The notes under the pieces were generated by a model that saw only the letters and a list, made by a program, of their open reading frames with translations, did no database searches and was not told the DNA's origin. A stretch of 64,000 nt of DNA from an uncultured Erythrobacter sp. Its GTDB lineage: Bacteria; Pseudomonadota; Alphaproteobacteria; Sphingomonadales; Sphingomonadaceae. Positions 48,715 to 57,186 of the stretch are shown here, in pieces (positions within the stretch are counted from its first letter, which is position 1; every line of letters begins with the position of its first letter). The stretch spans positions 2,427,928-2,491,927 of the forward strand of contig CANKYI010000001.1 in assembly GCA_947488085.1 (NCBI GenBank). The letters run 5' to 3'. The position numbers and the translations under genes are program-made.

Positions 48715-49625
48715 TCATCGCGCCCCTCTGCACGGCGGTGCTTTCGCAGCGACCATAGCACTCCAGGAGCCGAAAGCAGTGGGTGTCGCTCTCGGAATTC
48801 GGTCACTTCGACGGGCATTCCGGTGTGGCGCTCGATCTTCCACGCAGCGTATTTCGCCGCGCCTTCAAAGGTGGTGCTAGCCTTTGCCAGGCGCGCGAAA
48901 TTAAGCGGTTTGCCGAGACGCTGACGGCGTTTCCACCAGCTTAATATACGCGTTCGCTCATGAGCGGTGAGGCTGGGCACCAAACGCTCTCCATTTTGCG
49001 TGTAAGAAATGCCAGCATGGTCCAGCGCCAACGGCAATAGCCCTGCGAAATGGTCGGCATTGACGCTGAGAATGTCGTTTTCCCGTCCGGCCTTTTCGAC
49101 CCGGAATTCCGCTTTGTAAGTGGCACGGAAAAGCGCCCCCCAATAATCTGCCGCTGTACCAGCCGCCGGACCGAGTGCCACTGCCAGCCGCGCTGCCGTC
49201 CCCGCCGCATTGCAGAGCGCCTGCCTCACCCTGTCGCGAGCCGCCGCATCTCGCTCCCAAACCAGTGCGCAAGGTTGCACAAACCGCGCCCAGATTGTCG
49301 TGTCGGAAAGCTCTCCTGATGCCGCCTTGGAAAAAGTGCTCAGCGCCATGGTCGCGACCTTCGCTCGCAAGGTCACGTCCCCATCCTCGCGCTCATGATA
49401 GCTAACGCGTGGCCAAATACGCTCGCGCTGTTCACCGGGCAGCAGCACATAGAAATCGAGCACCCCTTCGAGCGATCCGGTCCGCAGATTTGATCCGTAA
49501 AACAGGACCGCAATCGCACCCGCATCGTGCGCCAAGGCCGCCGCGAACTCAGCCACGACAGGAGCGACGGGCGCGTCAAGGCGCGCCTCGATACGGTTCG
49601 AAAGAGGAGAGATAGGAGGAGCCAT
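48711..49625 (-). CDS. Nucleotidyltransferase-like protein, possibly phosphatidate cytidylyltransferase (Tam41-like)
   Basis: A protein of about 304 residues that I can only place tentatively. IAVLFYGSNLRTGSLEGVLDFYVLL at residues 36-60 reads like the GS-x-D core of a nucleotidyltransferase fold, in the form seen in Tam41 CDP-diacylglycerol synthases (GSG...DF). TLRAKVATMALSTF and TTIWARFVQPCALVW follow at the spacing of Tam41's KYGVI and LYxAGRxxKPV blocks. The gene lies 17 bases after a diacylglycerol kinase, whose product, phosphatidic acid, is the Tam41 substrate. The ATG at 49625 is used. A plain hypothetical protein remains possible. Confidence 0.5.
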   Translation of the reverse strand: MAPPISPLSNRIEARLDAPVAPVVAEFAAALAHDAGAIAVLFYGSNLRTGSLEGVLDFYVLLPGEQRERIWPRVSYHEREDGDVTLRAKVATMALSTFSKAASGELSDTTIWARFVQPCALVWERDAAARDRVRQALCNAAGTAARLAVALGPAAGTAADYWGALFRATYKAEFRVEKAGRENDILSVNADHFAGLLPLALDHAGISYTQNGERLVPSLTAHERTRILSWWKRRQRLGKPLNFARLAKASTTFEGAAKYAAWKIERHTGMPVEVTEFRERHPLLSAPGVLWSLRKHRRAEGRDD

Positions 49626-49642
49626 CGGCTCCGCTTTTTGCC

Positions 49643-50680
49643 TCAAGGCGTCACGAATTCAAGCTCGGGCCCTTGCCCAATGCGATATTTGCCCGGTGGG
49701 AAGGCTTCGCCATCAAAGATAAACTGATCGTCAATCTCGAGCGTGAATTGTGGCACGCTGATCTGGTGAATGCCGCGTTCGCGCATGCGTGACGGCATTT
49801 TACCGGTCAGAGCCGCCGGCACCATCAATGCAGACCGCCGCTTAATCTGATCCAGCGCGACCAGTTTCAGGCCCTTTCGCAAATGGCCAAAGGGTTTGAC
49901 GCCCGCGGGCATATTTTCCAGCGTCGATGCAAACAAGAGCTGGCGCCATTCCGGATCGCCCAGCCCGCTATGCGCCATAGGGGCCTCTTGTGCCCCCAAA
50001 CGAAGCGCCATACGCGCACCGCGACGCCACGGATTTTCGCGCGAGGCAAACAGCAATTGCAGAACGCCCCATGCGGTCGTCACACCGACAGCCATGGAAT
50101 TGAATGCGCCAAGCTTGTGCGCGCTCTGACCGGCATTGGTAGCAGTGGTGAAGGCACCCGCACCCAGAATAAATCCGAGCACACGGCTGCTTTCGCTATC
50201 ACCCAACGGTGTCACGTCGATCGGCCTGCGTCGCACACGCCCGCCTTTTTCAAAGGCATCAATCGCGCTCTGAAGCGTCCAATCAACCGGAACACCCAAA
50301 TCAACGGTTAGCGCATTAGTCTTACCCTTGGGCAGAACCGCGACAGTTGGCCAATCATCGCCAAAGATGCTGGAGCCACAGGTCAGCACATCGCGCACAG
50401 TTCCATCGCCGCCATTAATGACAAGCAAATCGATACCGCTTGCCGCAAAATCGGCGAGCGCGATTGGAAGAGCCGAACGGTCGCCGGGTTGCGCAATATG
50501 GACATGCGGGCAAATCCTACAGTCAAAATCAGCACCCTGATTGCCGTGGCTGCGCGGGTTGTAAATAACACCAACGCGCGGTGCCTCGCCAGCTACTCGC
50601 TCACGCCGTGCACGCGCACGAATGCCTGCATGCGCAGAAGCGCGCGGCATTTGCTCAAACTGATAGATCGGCGTAGCCAT
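49643..50680 (-). CDS. Diacylglycerol kinase family lipid kinase
   Basis: A 345-residue protein with the DAGK catalytic fold. VGVIYNPRSHGN opens the ATP-binding domain and LLVINGGDGTVRDVL carries the GGDGT motif; VAVLPKGKTNALTVDLG corresponds to the usual PxGTxN segment in altered form. The C-terminal beta-sandwich ends QFTLEIDDQFIFDGEAFPPGKY. It phosphorylates a lipid such as diacylglycerol or a sphingoid base at the inner membrane; Sphingomonadales make sphingolipids, so either is possible. It is followed closely by the nucleotidyltransferase-like gene. Confidence 0.88.
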   Translation of the reverse strand: MATPIYQFEQMPRASAHAGIRARARRERVAGEAPRVGVIYNPRSHGNQGADFDCRICPHVHIAQPGDRSALPIALADFAASGIDLLVINGGDGTVRDVLTCGSSIFGDDWPTVAVLPKGKTNALTVDLGVPVDWTLQSAIDAFEKGGRVRRRPIDVTPLGDSESSRVLGFILGAGAFTTATNAGQSAHKLGAFNSMAVGVTTAWGVLQLLFASRENPWRRGARMALRLGAQEAPMAHSGLGDPEWRQLLFASTLENMPAGVKPFGHLRKGLKLVALDQIKRRSALMVPAALTGKMPSRMRERGIHQISVPQFTLEIDDQFIFDGEAFPPGKYRIGQGPELEFVTP

Positions 50681-50698
50681 GTCGGTCCTTTAGGTAAC

Positions 50699-50743
50699 GT
50701 AGCGTAAAAATGCTACCTTGATGTTATTTGACTCGAGTAACAT
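50699..50743. promoter_or_regulatory. Two inverted repeats between divergent genes
   Basis: GTAGC-N8-GCTAC spans 50699-50716 and ATGTTA-N11-TAACAT spans 50721-50743, in the 227 bases between the lipid kinase and the M20 amidohydrolase. Both have perfect arms. They are candidate binding sites for a regulator of one or both genes. Confidence 0.35.
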
Positions 50744-50907
50744 TCGGTCTGTGTCACTGTTCAGTTACATCACATCTGCGCATTGAATCGAAAAAAGCGC
50801 TCAATTCTCCGACAGTCAGCCATGAAAGCACGACGAGCGGTGTTATGAGAGCACATTGTGCCGCTTTTCTCGCTGGTATCCGCGCTGTGACGCGTTACTC
50901 TGCTGCC

Positions 50908-52122
50908 ATGCTAACCGATCACCTGCTCAATGCCGCCCATGCGCTTCAACCCGACATCGTGGCGTTGCGCCGCGCCATCCATGCCGAACCTGAGCTGGGG
51001 CTGCACTGTCCTATGACGATGGCAAAGGTCCGAGCAGCGTTGGCCGATCTTCCGTTGGAATGGCGCTCTGGTACATCCACGACAGGTGAGGTTGCCACGT
51101 TGAAAGGGGCGAAAGCGGGCTTGGGTGCGCCACGTGTGCTGCTTCGCGGTGACATGGATGCGCTGCCGATGGATGAGAAGACGGACCTCGAATTCGCATC
51201 CACCATTCCAGGTCGAATGCATGCTTGCGGCCACGATACGCATACGGCGATGCTGGTGGGCGCTGCGCGGGTTTTAGCAGCTCAGCAGGACACATTGGCG
51301 GGCACAGTCGATTTCATGTTCCAGCCGGGCGAAGAAGGGCACCACGGCGCGCGCTTCATGCTTGAAGATGGCTTGATCGATCCGCTGCCCGATGCCGCAT
51401 TTGCCCTGCACATCATGCCCAATGCGAAATTCGGCGTATTGGCGGGTAAGGCAGGGCCGTTAATGGCTGCCGCAGACCAATTCACCATCACGGTCACGGG
51501 CAAAGGCGGCCATGCCTCCATGCCCCATGACTGCGCCGATCCCGTGCCAGCCGCCGCCGCCATCATTAGCGCAGTGCAGGCTATGGTAACACGCAAATTC
51601 AACGCGGCGAGTGCGGTTGTGATCACCGTGACAAAGATCGAAGCCGGCACGACCTTCAACGTCATTCCCGATGATGCCATCTTGCAAGGGACCATCCGCA
51701 CACTTTCGCATGAGCACCGCGACAAAGCGCATGCGCTGCTGGAACAGACCGCCCGCGAAACCGCAAAGGCGCATGGCGTGGAAGCCAGTTGCGAGATTGT
51801 GCCCGGCTTTCCCGTCACCCTGTGCGATGATCGCGCAGTGCGGCTTGGCGAAAAAGTCGCACGCGGCATCGCCACAGATGGCGACGATGCTTGGCATGAT
51901 TTGCCAGCGCCGATCATGGGAGCGGAGGATTTCTCCTACATCCTAGAAAAAACCCCGGGCGCTATGTTCTTCCTAGGTGTGGCTCCTGATGGCGACAATT
52001 GGAGCCAATGCTGCGCGATCCATTCGCCCCGCATGCATGTCGATGAAACCGCTTTGCCGCGCGGCGTTGCTATGCTCGCGGGATGCGCGATTGAGTTTAT
52101 CGAGAACGGGTTTGAAGCCTAG
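50908..52122 (+). CDS. M20 family amidohydrolase (hippurate hydrolase-like)
   Basis: A protein of about 404 residues of the M20D dinuclear metal peptidase family. Metal ligands are visible in MHACGHDTHTAML (CGHDxH) and QPGEEGHHGARFMLEDG (EE). LLRGDMDALPMDEKTD precedes them, and the dimerisation domain has ITVTGKGGHASMPHDCADPV. Members release amino acids from N-acyl conjugates. No signal peptide is seen, so it is cytoplasmic. The ATG at 50908 begins the family sequence; an upstream ATG at 50845 is possible. Confidence 0.92.
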   Translation: MLTDHLLNAAHALQPDIVALRRAIHAEPELGLHCPMTMAKVRAALADLPLEWRSGTSTTGEVATLKGAKAGLGAPRVLLRGDMDALPMDEKTDLEFASTIPGRMHACGHDTHTAMLVGAARVLAAQQDTLAGTVDFMFQPGEEGHHGARFMLEDGLIDPLPDAAFALHIMPNAKFGVLAGKAGPLMAAADQFTITVTGKGGHASMPHDCADPVPAAAAIISAVQAMVTRKFNAASAVVITVTKIEAGTTFNVIPDDAILQGTIRTLSHEHRDKAHALLEQTARETAKAHGVEASCEIVPGFPVTLCDDRAVRLGEKVARGIATDGDDAWHDLPAPIMGAEDFSYILEKTPGAMFFLGVAPDGDNWSQCCAIHSPRMHVDETALPRGVAMLAGCAIEFIENGFEA

Positions 52123-52220
52123 TTCGTCAGGTAATTTGTTGTAAGCTACACCGCTCCTGACTGGTCGGTCACGCCCGTCTGTGCGAGTGTGGAGATGATC
52201 CAAGGAAGGTAGTTGGCCTC

Positions 52221-53534
52221 GTGAAAAATTTCAAAGCCCTGTTTGTCGGCAGCTGCATTGCACTGCTTTCGTGCTTGTCCGCGCCAGTTGCAGCCAATGG
52301 CTCGGATTATGTGACTTATAAGATCGAGGCGAACGACACGCTCTTTGGCATTGCGCGCGAATATCTTCTAACTCAGCAAAGCGCGAGACAAGTTCAGCGT
52401 CTCAATCGGATCAGCAACCCCCGGCGACTGCGCATCGGCAGCAACTTGCGTATCCCGCGCCGTTTGCTTGCCTATCGCGATGTGGAATTGCGCGTTGCGA
52501 ATTTTTCCGGCCCAGTCACGATTGATGGACGCGCTCCACAAGTCAGCCAGACGCTGGCTTTGAATGACCGGATCGTGACCCGCGCCAACGGCTTTATCAC
52601 CTTCACCGCAAATTTTGGCGGGCGGATTTCATTGCCTTCCAATACGACGGCTCAGCTAACACGGTCGCGGCGTTACAAATTGGGCGATGCGCTGGACGTC
52701 GACTTTCTCGTGACACGCGGACGCGCCAACATCTCCTCGCCGACACTGAATGAACAAGATCGGCTGCGGATGCGCACGCCGCTAGCAGTGACAGCGGTGC
52801 GCGGCACCGATTTCCGCATTGGGTATGATCCGGAAAGCGGCGAATTTAGCCTCACCGAAGTCACCGAAGGTGCAGTGAATGTCGCAGCAGGTGAAGAGGA
52901 GCGCGCGGCGCCGGCAGGCTTTGGCATCGCCAGCACATCGACAGGCGTGAACCCACCGGAAGAGTTGCTTCCCGCACCTGCGGTAAACGATCCGGGGGCA
53001 ATTCAGACGGGCGAGACGCTAGACTTCACGCTTGAGCCGGTAACGGGAGCGCGCGGCTATCGCGTGCAACTCGCCAAAGATGCAAGCTTCCTTGACGTCG
53101 TAAGCGAACGGTTGATCGACACCGAAATCACATCTTTCCCTACGCTCGAAGATGGCCGCTATTTCGTCCGCGCCAGAGCGATCGCACAAAGTGGTCTCGA
53201 GGGACAATCCGAGGCTTATTCCTTCTTGCGCAAACGTTTGGGAGTGAGCGCATCGGCGACAAGTTCGCTAGACGATTCCGCCTACACTTTCGGCTGGCTC
53301 GCCCAAGGTGGCGGGGAAGACAGTGCGCCGGTCACATTCGCATTTCAGATGTGGTCCGAAGATGCACCAGATATCCTATTGGTCGACGAACTTGGACTGA
53401 CTGTCACACAGCTGGCACTCACCGACCTTGCTCCTGGCCGATATGAATGGCGTGTAGCCGCGATCAGCACCGATGTAGAGGAAGGCTTGATTAAAGTTTG
53501 GGGGGCGCCGCAAACGCTGGTTGTCTCAAACTGA
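52221..53534 (+). CDS. LysM and FecR domain secreted protein
   Basis: A 437-residue exported protein. After a signal peptide ending near residue 25 (APVAANG), a LysM domain spans about residues 30-75: VTYKIEANDTLFGIAREYLL...QVQRLNRISNPRRLRIGSNLRIP, binding peptidoglycan. Residues 90-215 form a FecR-type beta domain with RIVTRANGFITFTANFGGRISLPSNT and MRTPLAVTAVRGTDFRI. The C terminus has fibronectin-like repeats (YRVQLAKDASF and FVRARAIA). The start is GTG with AAGGAAGG upstream. The CHASE2 kinase begins 21 bases later, so the protein is a likely periplasmic partner or ligand of that sensor. Confidence 0.9.
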   Translation: MKNFKALFVGSCIALLSCLSAPVAANGSDYVTYKIEANDTLFGIAREYLLTQQSARQVQRLNRISNPRRLRIGSNLRIPRRLLAYRDVELRVANFSGPVTIDGRAPQVSQTLALNDRIVTRANGFITFTANFGGRISLPSNTTAQLTRSRRYKLGDALDVDFLVTRGRANISSPTLNEQDRLRMRTPLAVTAVRGTDFRIGYDPESGEFSLTEVTEGAVNVAAGEEERAAPAGFGIASTSTGVNPPEELLPAPAVNDPGAIQTGETLDFTLEPVTGARGYRVQLAKDASFLDVVSERLIDTEITSFPTLEDGRYFVRARAIAQSGLEGQSEAYSFLRKRLGVSASATSSLDDSAYTFGWLAQGGGEDSAPVTFAFQMWSEDAPDILLVDELGLTVTQLALTDLAPGRYEWRVAAISTDVEEGLIKVWGAPQTLVVSN

Positions 53535-53555
53535 CGCTGAGTTAGAGGCGTGAGG

Positions 53556-55721
53556 ATGAGAGTGATCCGGTTGTTTGGTGAATGGGCGGTGCTGTTGGCG
53601 CTGTCGATTGCGGGTGCGATTTTTCTCCAATCCAGCGACCTGACACAGCGGATCGATAATCAGCTGCTCGACAATGTATCGGCATTTGCTCGGCCAGCAC
53701 CATCAGACGATATAGAGATAATTGCGATTGATGATCGCAGCCTCGCCGAAATTGGTGGGTGGCCGTGGCCACGAGCGCGACACGCGCAATTGCTCGACCG
53801 ATTGACCGATGCTGGCGCGCGGATTGTCGTCCTTGACATACTCTTTCTTGAGGACAGCACAGCCGAAGATGATGCCGCGCTGGCACAGGCCCTACGCCGC
53901 AATGGCAATGTGCTGTTGCCGCATACATTCGAAGATCGCGCTGATGCGACCGAAGGGACCGATCCGCTCTATCCCCTGCCGGAGTTTCAGGCTGCTGCCC
54001 GCGTTGGTCACGTAGCCGCAGAGCCCGATCCTGACGGCATCCTGCGCCGCTTTGACCTGATGCGAGCGACCGATCAGGGCAGTTTCCCGCATCTTGCGGT
54101 GCAAGCACTCGAAATGCTCGGCCAACCAGATGCAGCTGGCGAACACGGGTCCAGCGCGCTGATCACATTCCAGCCCGATGATGTGCCCAGTTTCTATTCG
54201 GCAAGCGCCGTCATCGATGGGGAATATTCGCCAGAATTCTTCAAAGACAAAATCGTCCTGATTGGCGCAACCGCACAAGGGATGGGCGATAGATATTCGG
54301 TCTCTGATGACACAGTAAGATTGATGACCGGGATCGAAACTCAGGCAAATTTGATCAACGCGCTGATTACCAAATCGGTGATCACACCCATCGGCGCTTT
54401 ATGGCAAAACGCCATCGCGGTCATCGCTCTGCTCGTGCTATTTGCGACCTTTTGGTATCTCTCGCCGCGCTGGGGCCTGTATGTCGCGATTGCACTCGTC
54501 GGGATATTGATCGCAACCAGTATCAGTATGCTTGCGATCGGTTGGCTGTGGCTACCAGTGGTACCTGCAATCATTGTCATCGCGCTCGCCTATCCGCTTT
54601 GGAGCTGGCGTCGCCTAAGCCATGTCAGCCGTTATCTCGACCGCGAAGCCGCGCGTTTGGTGCGATCCAATGAAGCCGTCGAACAGGGGCGGGGTATGGA
54701 ATATGTCGCTCGGCAAGTGGACCGGGTGCGCGGGCTGATCCATTCGGTTCAAGGATCGCTGAGCTATATTCGCCAAGTAATCGAGGCTGCACCCGATGCG
54801 ATGCTCGTCGTCGATGATGACGGCGCGGTTCAGATATTGAATGGCAAGGCCGACCAACTCTTCCCCGGATGGGAGGATCACGAGCCGCTATCGCTCACCG
54901 AATTGTTCGCTTTTGGCAGAGCCACTCTTCAACGCGATGCGACCGAGCTGATGACCGAGGACGGCCGCACTTTCCTGATCGCGCGTTCGCATTTGGGGAC
55001 ACCGGGACAGGATGATCTGAGTGGCGATATTCTGGCGCTGCGTGATATCAGCGCGCTGCGCAGGCTGGATCAAGAGCGCAAGCAAATGCTTGAATTCCTG
55101 TCGCATGACATGCGCACACCGCAAGTGGCGATCATCGGCCTAACCCGCAAACAGGCCGATGCTCCGACCAATTGCGACACCATGACGCGTATTCGCAAAC
55201 AAGCGAACCGGACACTCAAATTGGCGGATGACTTCGTTCAACTGGCACGCCTGGAAAGCCCGGAACTTCAGCTTGAAGATAGCGATATCAGAGCCCTGAT
55301 CGAAGAAGCCTGCGACCGTGCCTATGTGTTGGCAGAGGCAAAGCATATCGCCATCGAACAGCAATTGCCCGATGATCCATGCTTTGCCGATGTTGATGCA
55401 TCATTGATTGCGCGAATGATGGACAATTTGATCGGCAATGCGGTGAAGTATTCACCCGAACACTCAACCATCACTGTCGGTTTGTCGGCCACTGGCGAAG
55501 CCTCGCACAAGATCAGCGTGTCAGACGAAGGCGCTGGGCTGCCCGAGGCGCGAGTGAAAGATCCTTTCGCCCGATTTGGCGCACATGCCACAGATGCAGG
55601 GCCGAGCGCCGGTTTGGGCCTCGCGCTGGTCAAGAAAGTCGTCGATGCCCATCAGGGCACAATCGATGTCGCTTCCAAAAAGGGTGCCGGCACCAAATTT
55701 ACGATTTCATTGGAGCAATGA
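53556..55721 (+). CDS. CHASE2 domain sensor histidine kinase
   Basis: A protein of about 721 residues. An N-terminal helix is followed by a CHASE2 extracellular sensor (about residues 30-260, with IEIIAIDDRSLAEIGGWPWPRARHAQLLDRL), then three helices (about 275-355). A short PAS-like region follows (IEAAPDAMLVVDDDGAVQILN), then a HisKA domain with the phospho-histidine in LSHDMRTPQVAI near residue 517, and an HATPase domain with NLIGNAVKYSPEH, SDEGAGLPE and GLGLALVKKVVDAHQG. The ATG at 53556 has AGAGG seven bases upstream; a GTG at 53550 is the alternative. The likely partner regulator is encoded on the other strand at 56310-57011. Confidence 0.93.
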   Translation: MRVIRLFGEWAVLLALSIAGAIFLQSSDLTQRIDNQLLDNVSAFARPAPSDDIEIIAIDDRSLAEIGGWPWPRARHAQLLDRLTDAGARIVVLDILFLEDSTAEDDAALAQALRRNGNVLLPHTFEDRADATEGTDPLYPLPEFQAAARVGHVAAEPDPDGILRRFDLMRATDQGSFPHLAVQALEMLGQPDAAGEHGSSALITFQPDDVPSFYSASAVIDGEYSPEFFKDKIVLIGATAQGMGDRYSVSDDTVRLMTGIETQANLINALITKSVITPIGALWQNAIAVIALLVLFATFWYLSPRWGLYVAIALVGILIATSISMLAIGWLWLPVVPAIIVIALAYPLWSWRRLSHVSRYLDREAARLVRSNEAVEQGRGMEYVARQVDRVRGLIHSVQGSLSYIRQVIEAAPDAMLVVDDDGAVQILNGKADQLFPGWEDHEPLSLTELFAFGRATLQRDATELMTEDGRTFLIARSHLGTPGQDDLSGDILALRDISALRRLDQERKQMLEFLSHDMRTPQVAIIGLTRKQADAPTNCDTMTRIRKQANRTLKLADDFVQLARLESPELQLEDSDIRALIEEACDRAYVLAEAKHIAIEQQLPDDPCFADVDASLIARMMDNLIGNAVKYSPEHSTITVGLSATGEASHKISVSDEGAGLPEARVKDPFARFGAHATDAGPSAGLGLALVKKVVDAHQGTIDVASKKGAGTKFTISLEQ

Positions 55722-55737
55722 GCCAGACTTTGCCGGC

Positions 55738-56313
55738 TTAGTTACCTGATTTACTAAGGTAATCTGCGACCAAGCCATCAGCCAGCTCGGCGATTTCGGC
55801 GTCGCCAAATTCACACTCAACAACGGTGCCTTGGCCGCGATAAGTCACCGCGCCACTACTCCGATCAAGCACCAACAATGTCCCGCGAAGTTCTTGCGCT
55901 TTGCATTCGTCGAATCTGCGCGCAGGCCGCGGCGGGGCGATCCAATCTGGGTCACGCTCCAACGGTTCGGCCTCGTCCTGCGGCTGCTGCACTCCGATCT
56001 CAGCAGGACCCATCGAAATGGCGTAATCCGCAATCAGCGCAGCCTCGGGCGCGGCAATACCGCGACCGGAAAGCGATTGCTGCAACGCGTCCGCAAATTG
56101 ACCCTTCAACGTCTCGCCACCCTCATCAGGCAGCGACAACGCGATTTGAGCAGGTTGAGCCGGGGCCAAGCCCGTGGTCGAGCGCACTGCTAGAGGAGCT
56201 GAAACAGAACACGCGGTCAGCACCAAGCAACCGCCAACAATCACGCTGCGCGCCCACAAACCGCTTTTTGAACCTGGGTTGGTTTTCGAGTTTTTGGGGC
56301 GCTTGGTCGTCAC
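55738..56313 (-). CDS. Lipoprotein of unknown function, coupled to a response regulator
   Basis: A 191-residue protein with a basic start, a hydrophobic stretch and a lipobox LTAC, so it is predicted to be lipid-anchored. The mature part has a segment PAQIALSLPDEGGETLKGQFADALQQSLSGRGIA, reminiscent of small outer-membrane assembly lipoproteins, and two cysteines (ECKAQELRG and VVECEFG) that could form a disulfide. I cannot name a family. The start overlaps the stop of the response regulator gene by four bases, so it is coupled to the signalling module. Confidence 0.7.
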   Translation of the reverse strand: MTTKRPKNSKTNPGSKSGLWARSVIVGGCLVLTACSVSAPLAVRSTTGLAPAQPAQIALSLPDEGGETLKGQFADALQQSLSGRGIAAPEAALIADYAISMGPAEIGVQQPQDEAEPLERDPDWIAPPRPARRFDECKAQELRGTLLVLDRSSGAVTYRGQGTVVECEFGDAEIAELADGLVADYLSKSGN

Positions 56314-57011
56314 ACTTCCTCGGTATTGTCGACTATCTTGTCCATGCGATAGCCGAAACCGAAGACTGTTTGAATTGCAAATCCGTGTTTTGGACGAAGT
56401 TCCAGTTTTGAGCGGATACGCGAGACGTGCAAATCGAGCGTCCGGCTCTCCACTTCGGGCACACTGCCCCAGACTTCGCCAAAGATATAAGCGCGCGACA
56501 AAGGCCGATTGAGATTGTCGAAAAAGAGGATCGCGAGATCCGCTTCTTTGTTGGTGAGATTAAGCTGCTCTCCCCCACGCGATACCTCTTTGGTGATACG
56601 GTCAATTTCATAGAGGCCAAACTTGCCAAACCGCTCCGGCCCGCCTGCATTAAGACGCCTGTATGCCGCTTCCAAGCGCGCGAGAATGACCTCTTCGCTT
56701 TCGGGTTTGACGACATAATCGACAGCGCCTGCCTCAAGTCCTTTAACAACGTCAGCTTTGTCCGCGCGGCTTGTCAGGATGATGAAAGCGGGCGGATTTT
56801 GGAGGCTGGATGTGGCCCATTTTACCAGATCAAGCCCAGTGCGCCCCGGCATATTCCAATCGACCAGCACAACGTCGCAAGTTTCCCGTTTCAAAAACGT
56901 GCCAAGCTCAGTCCCTGACCGAAACCGTTCACATTGATGCGGTGTGCGATCGATTGCATTGCCTAACTGCTCCAGCAGTTCGGGATCGTCATCGGCGATT
57001 GCGATTCTCAT
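56310..57011 (-). CDS. OmpR-type response regulator
   Basis: A 233-residue two-domain regulator. The receiver has IAIADDDPELL for the acidic pocket, the phospho-acceptor D51 in LVDWNMPG, a threonine in ILTSRAD and the lysine in VVKPES. The C-terminal winged helix has LNLTNKEADLAILFFDNLNRPLSRAYIFGEVWG and RTLDLHVSRIRSKLE. The ATG at 57011 begins the receiver; longer frames do not fit. It lies next to the CHASE2 kinase on the opposite strand, which makes them a likely pair. A perfect palindrome ACCAATTGGT at 57147-57156 lies upstream. Confidence 0.92.
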   Translation of the reverse strand: MRIAIADDDPELLEQLGNAIDRTPHQCERFRSGTELGTFLKRETCDVVLVDWNMPGRTGLDLVKWATSSLQNPPAFIILTSRADKADVVKGLEAGAVDYVVKPESEEVILARLEAAYRRLNAGGPERFGKFGLYEIDRITKEVSRGGEQLNLTNKEADLAILFFDNLNRPLSRAYIFGEVWGSVPEVESRTLDLHVSRIRSKLELRPKHGFAIQTVFGFGYRMDKIVDNTEEV

Positions 57012-57186
57012 GATGCCTACGCTTTCTCGTTGATTACCGGTATTCCGGTCCGCAGGCCAAAAAGCCAGCCCGCTGCCCTCACGTGCCATGATACAACTTG
57101 AAAGGGGCACTTCGGCAAGCATTTGTGGCGAAACTTACAAGAAATTACCAATTGGTCAGAATGGCACCTGCAAAAAACAGCAATTT

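Noticed and set aside
57147..57156. Palindrome ACCAATTGGT upstream of the response regulator
   Set aside because: Perfect but only ten bases and self-complementary, 136 bases from the start; not enough to call a site on its own.
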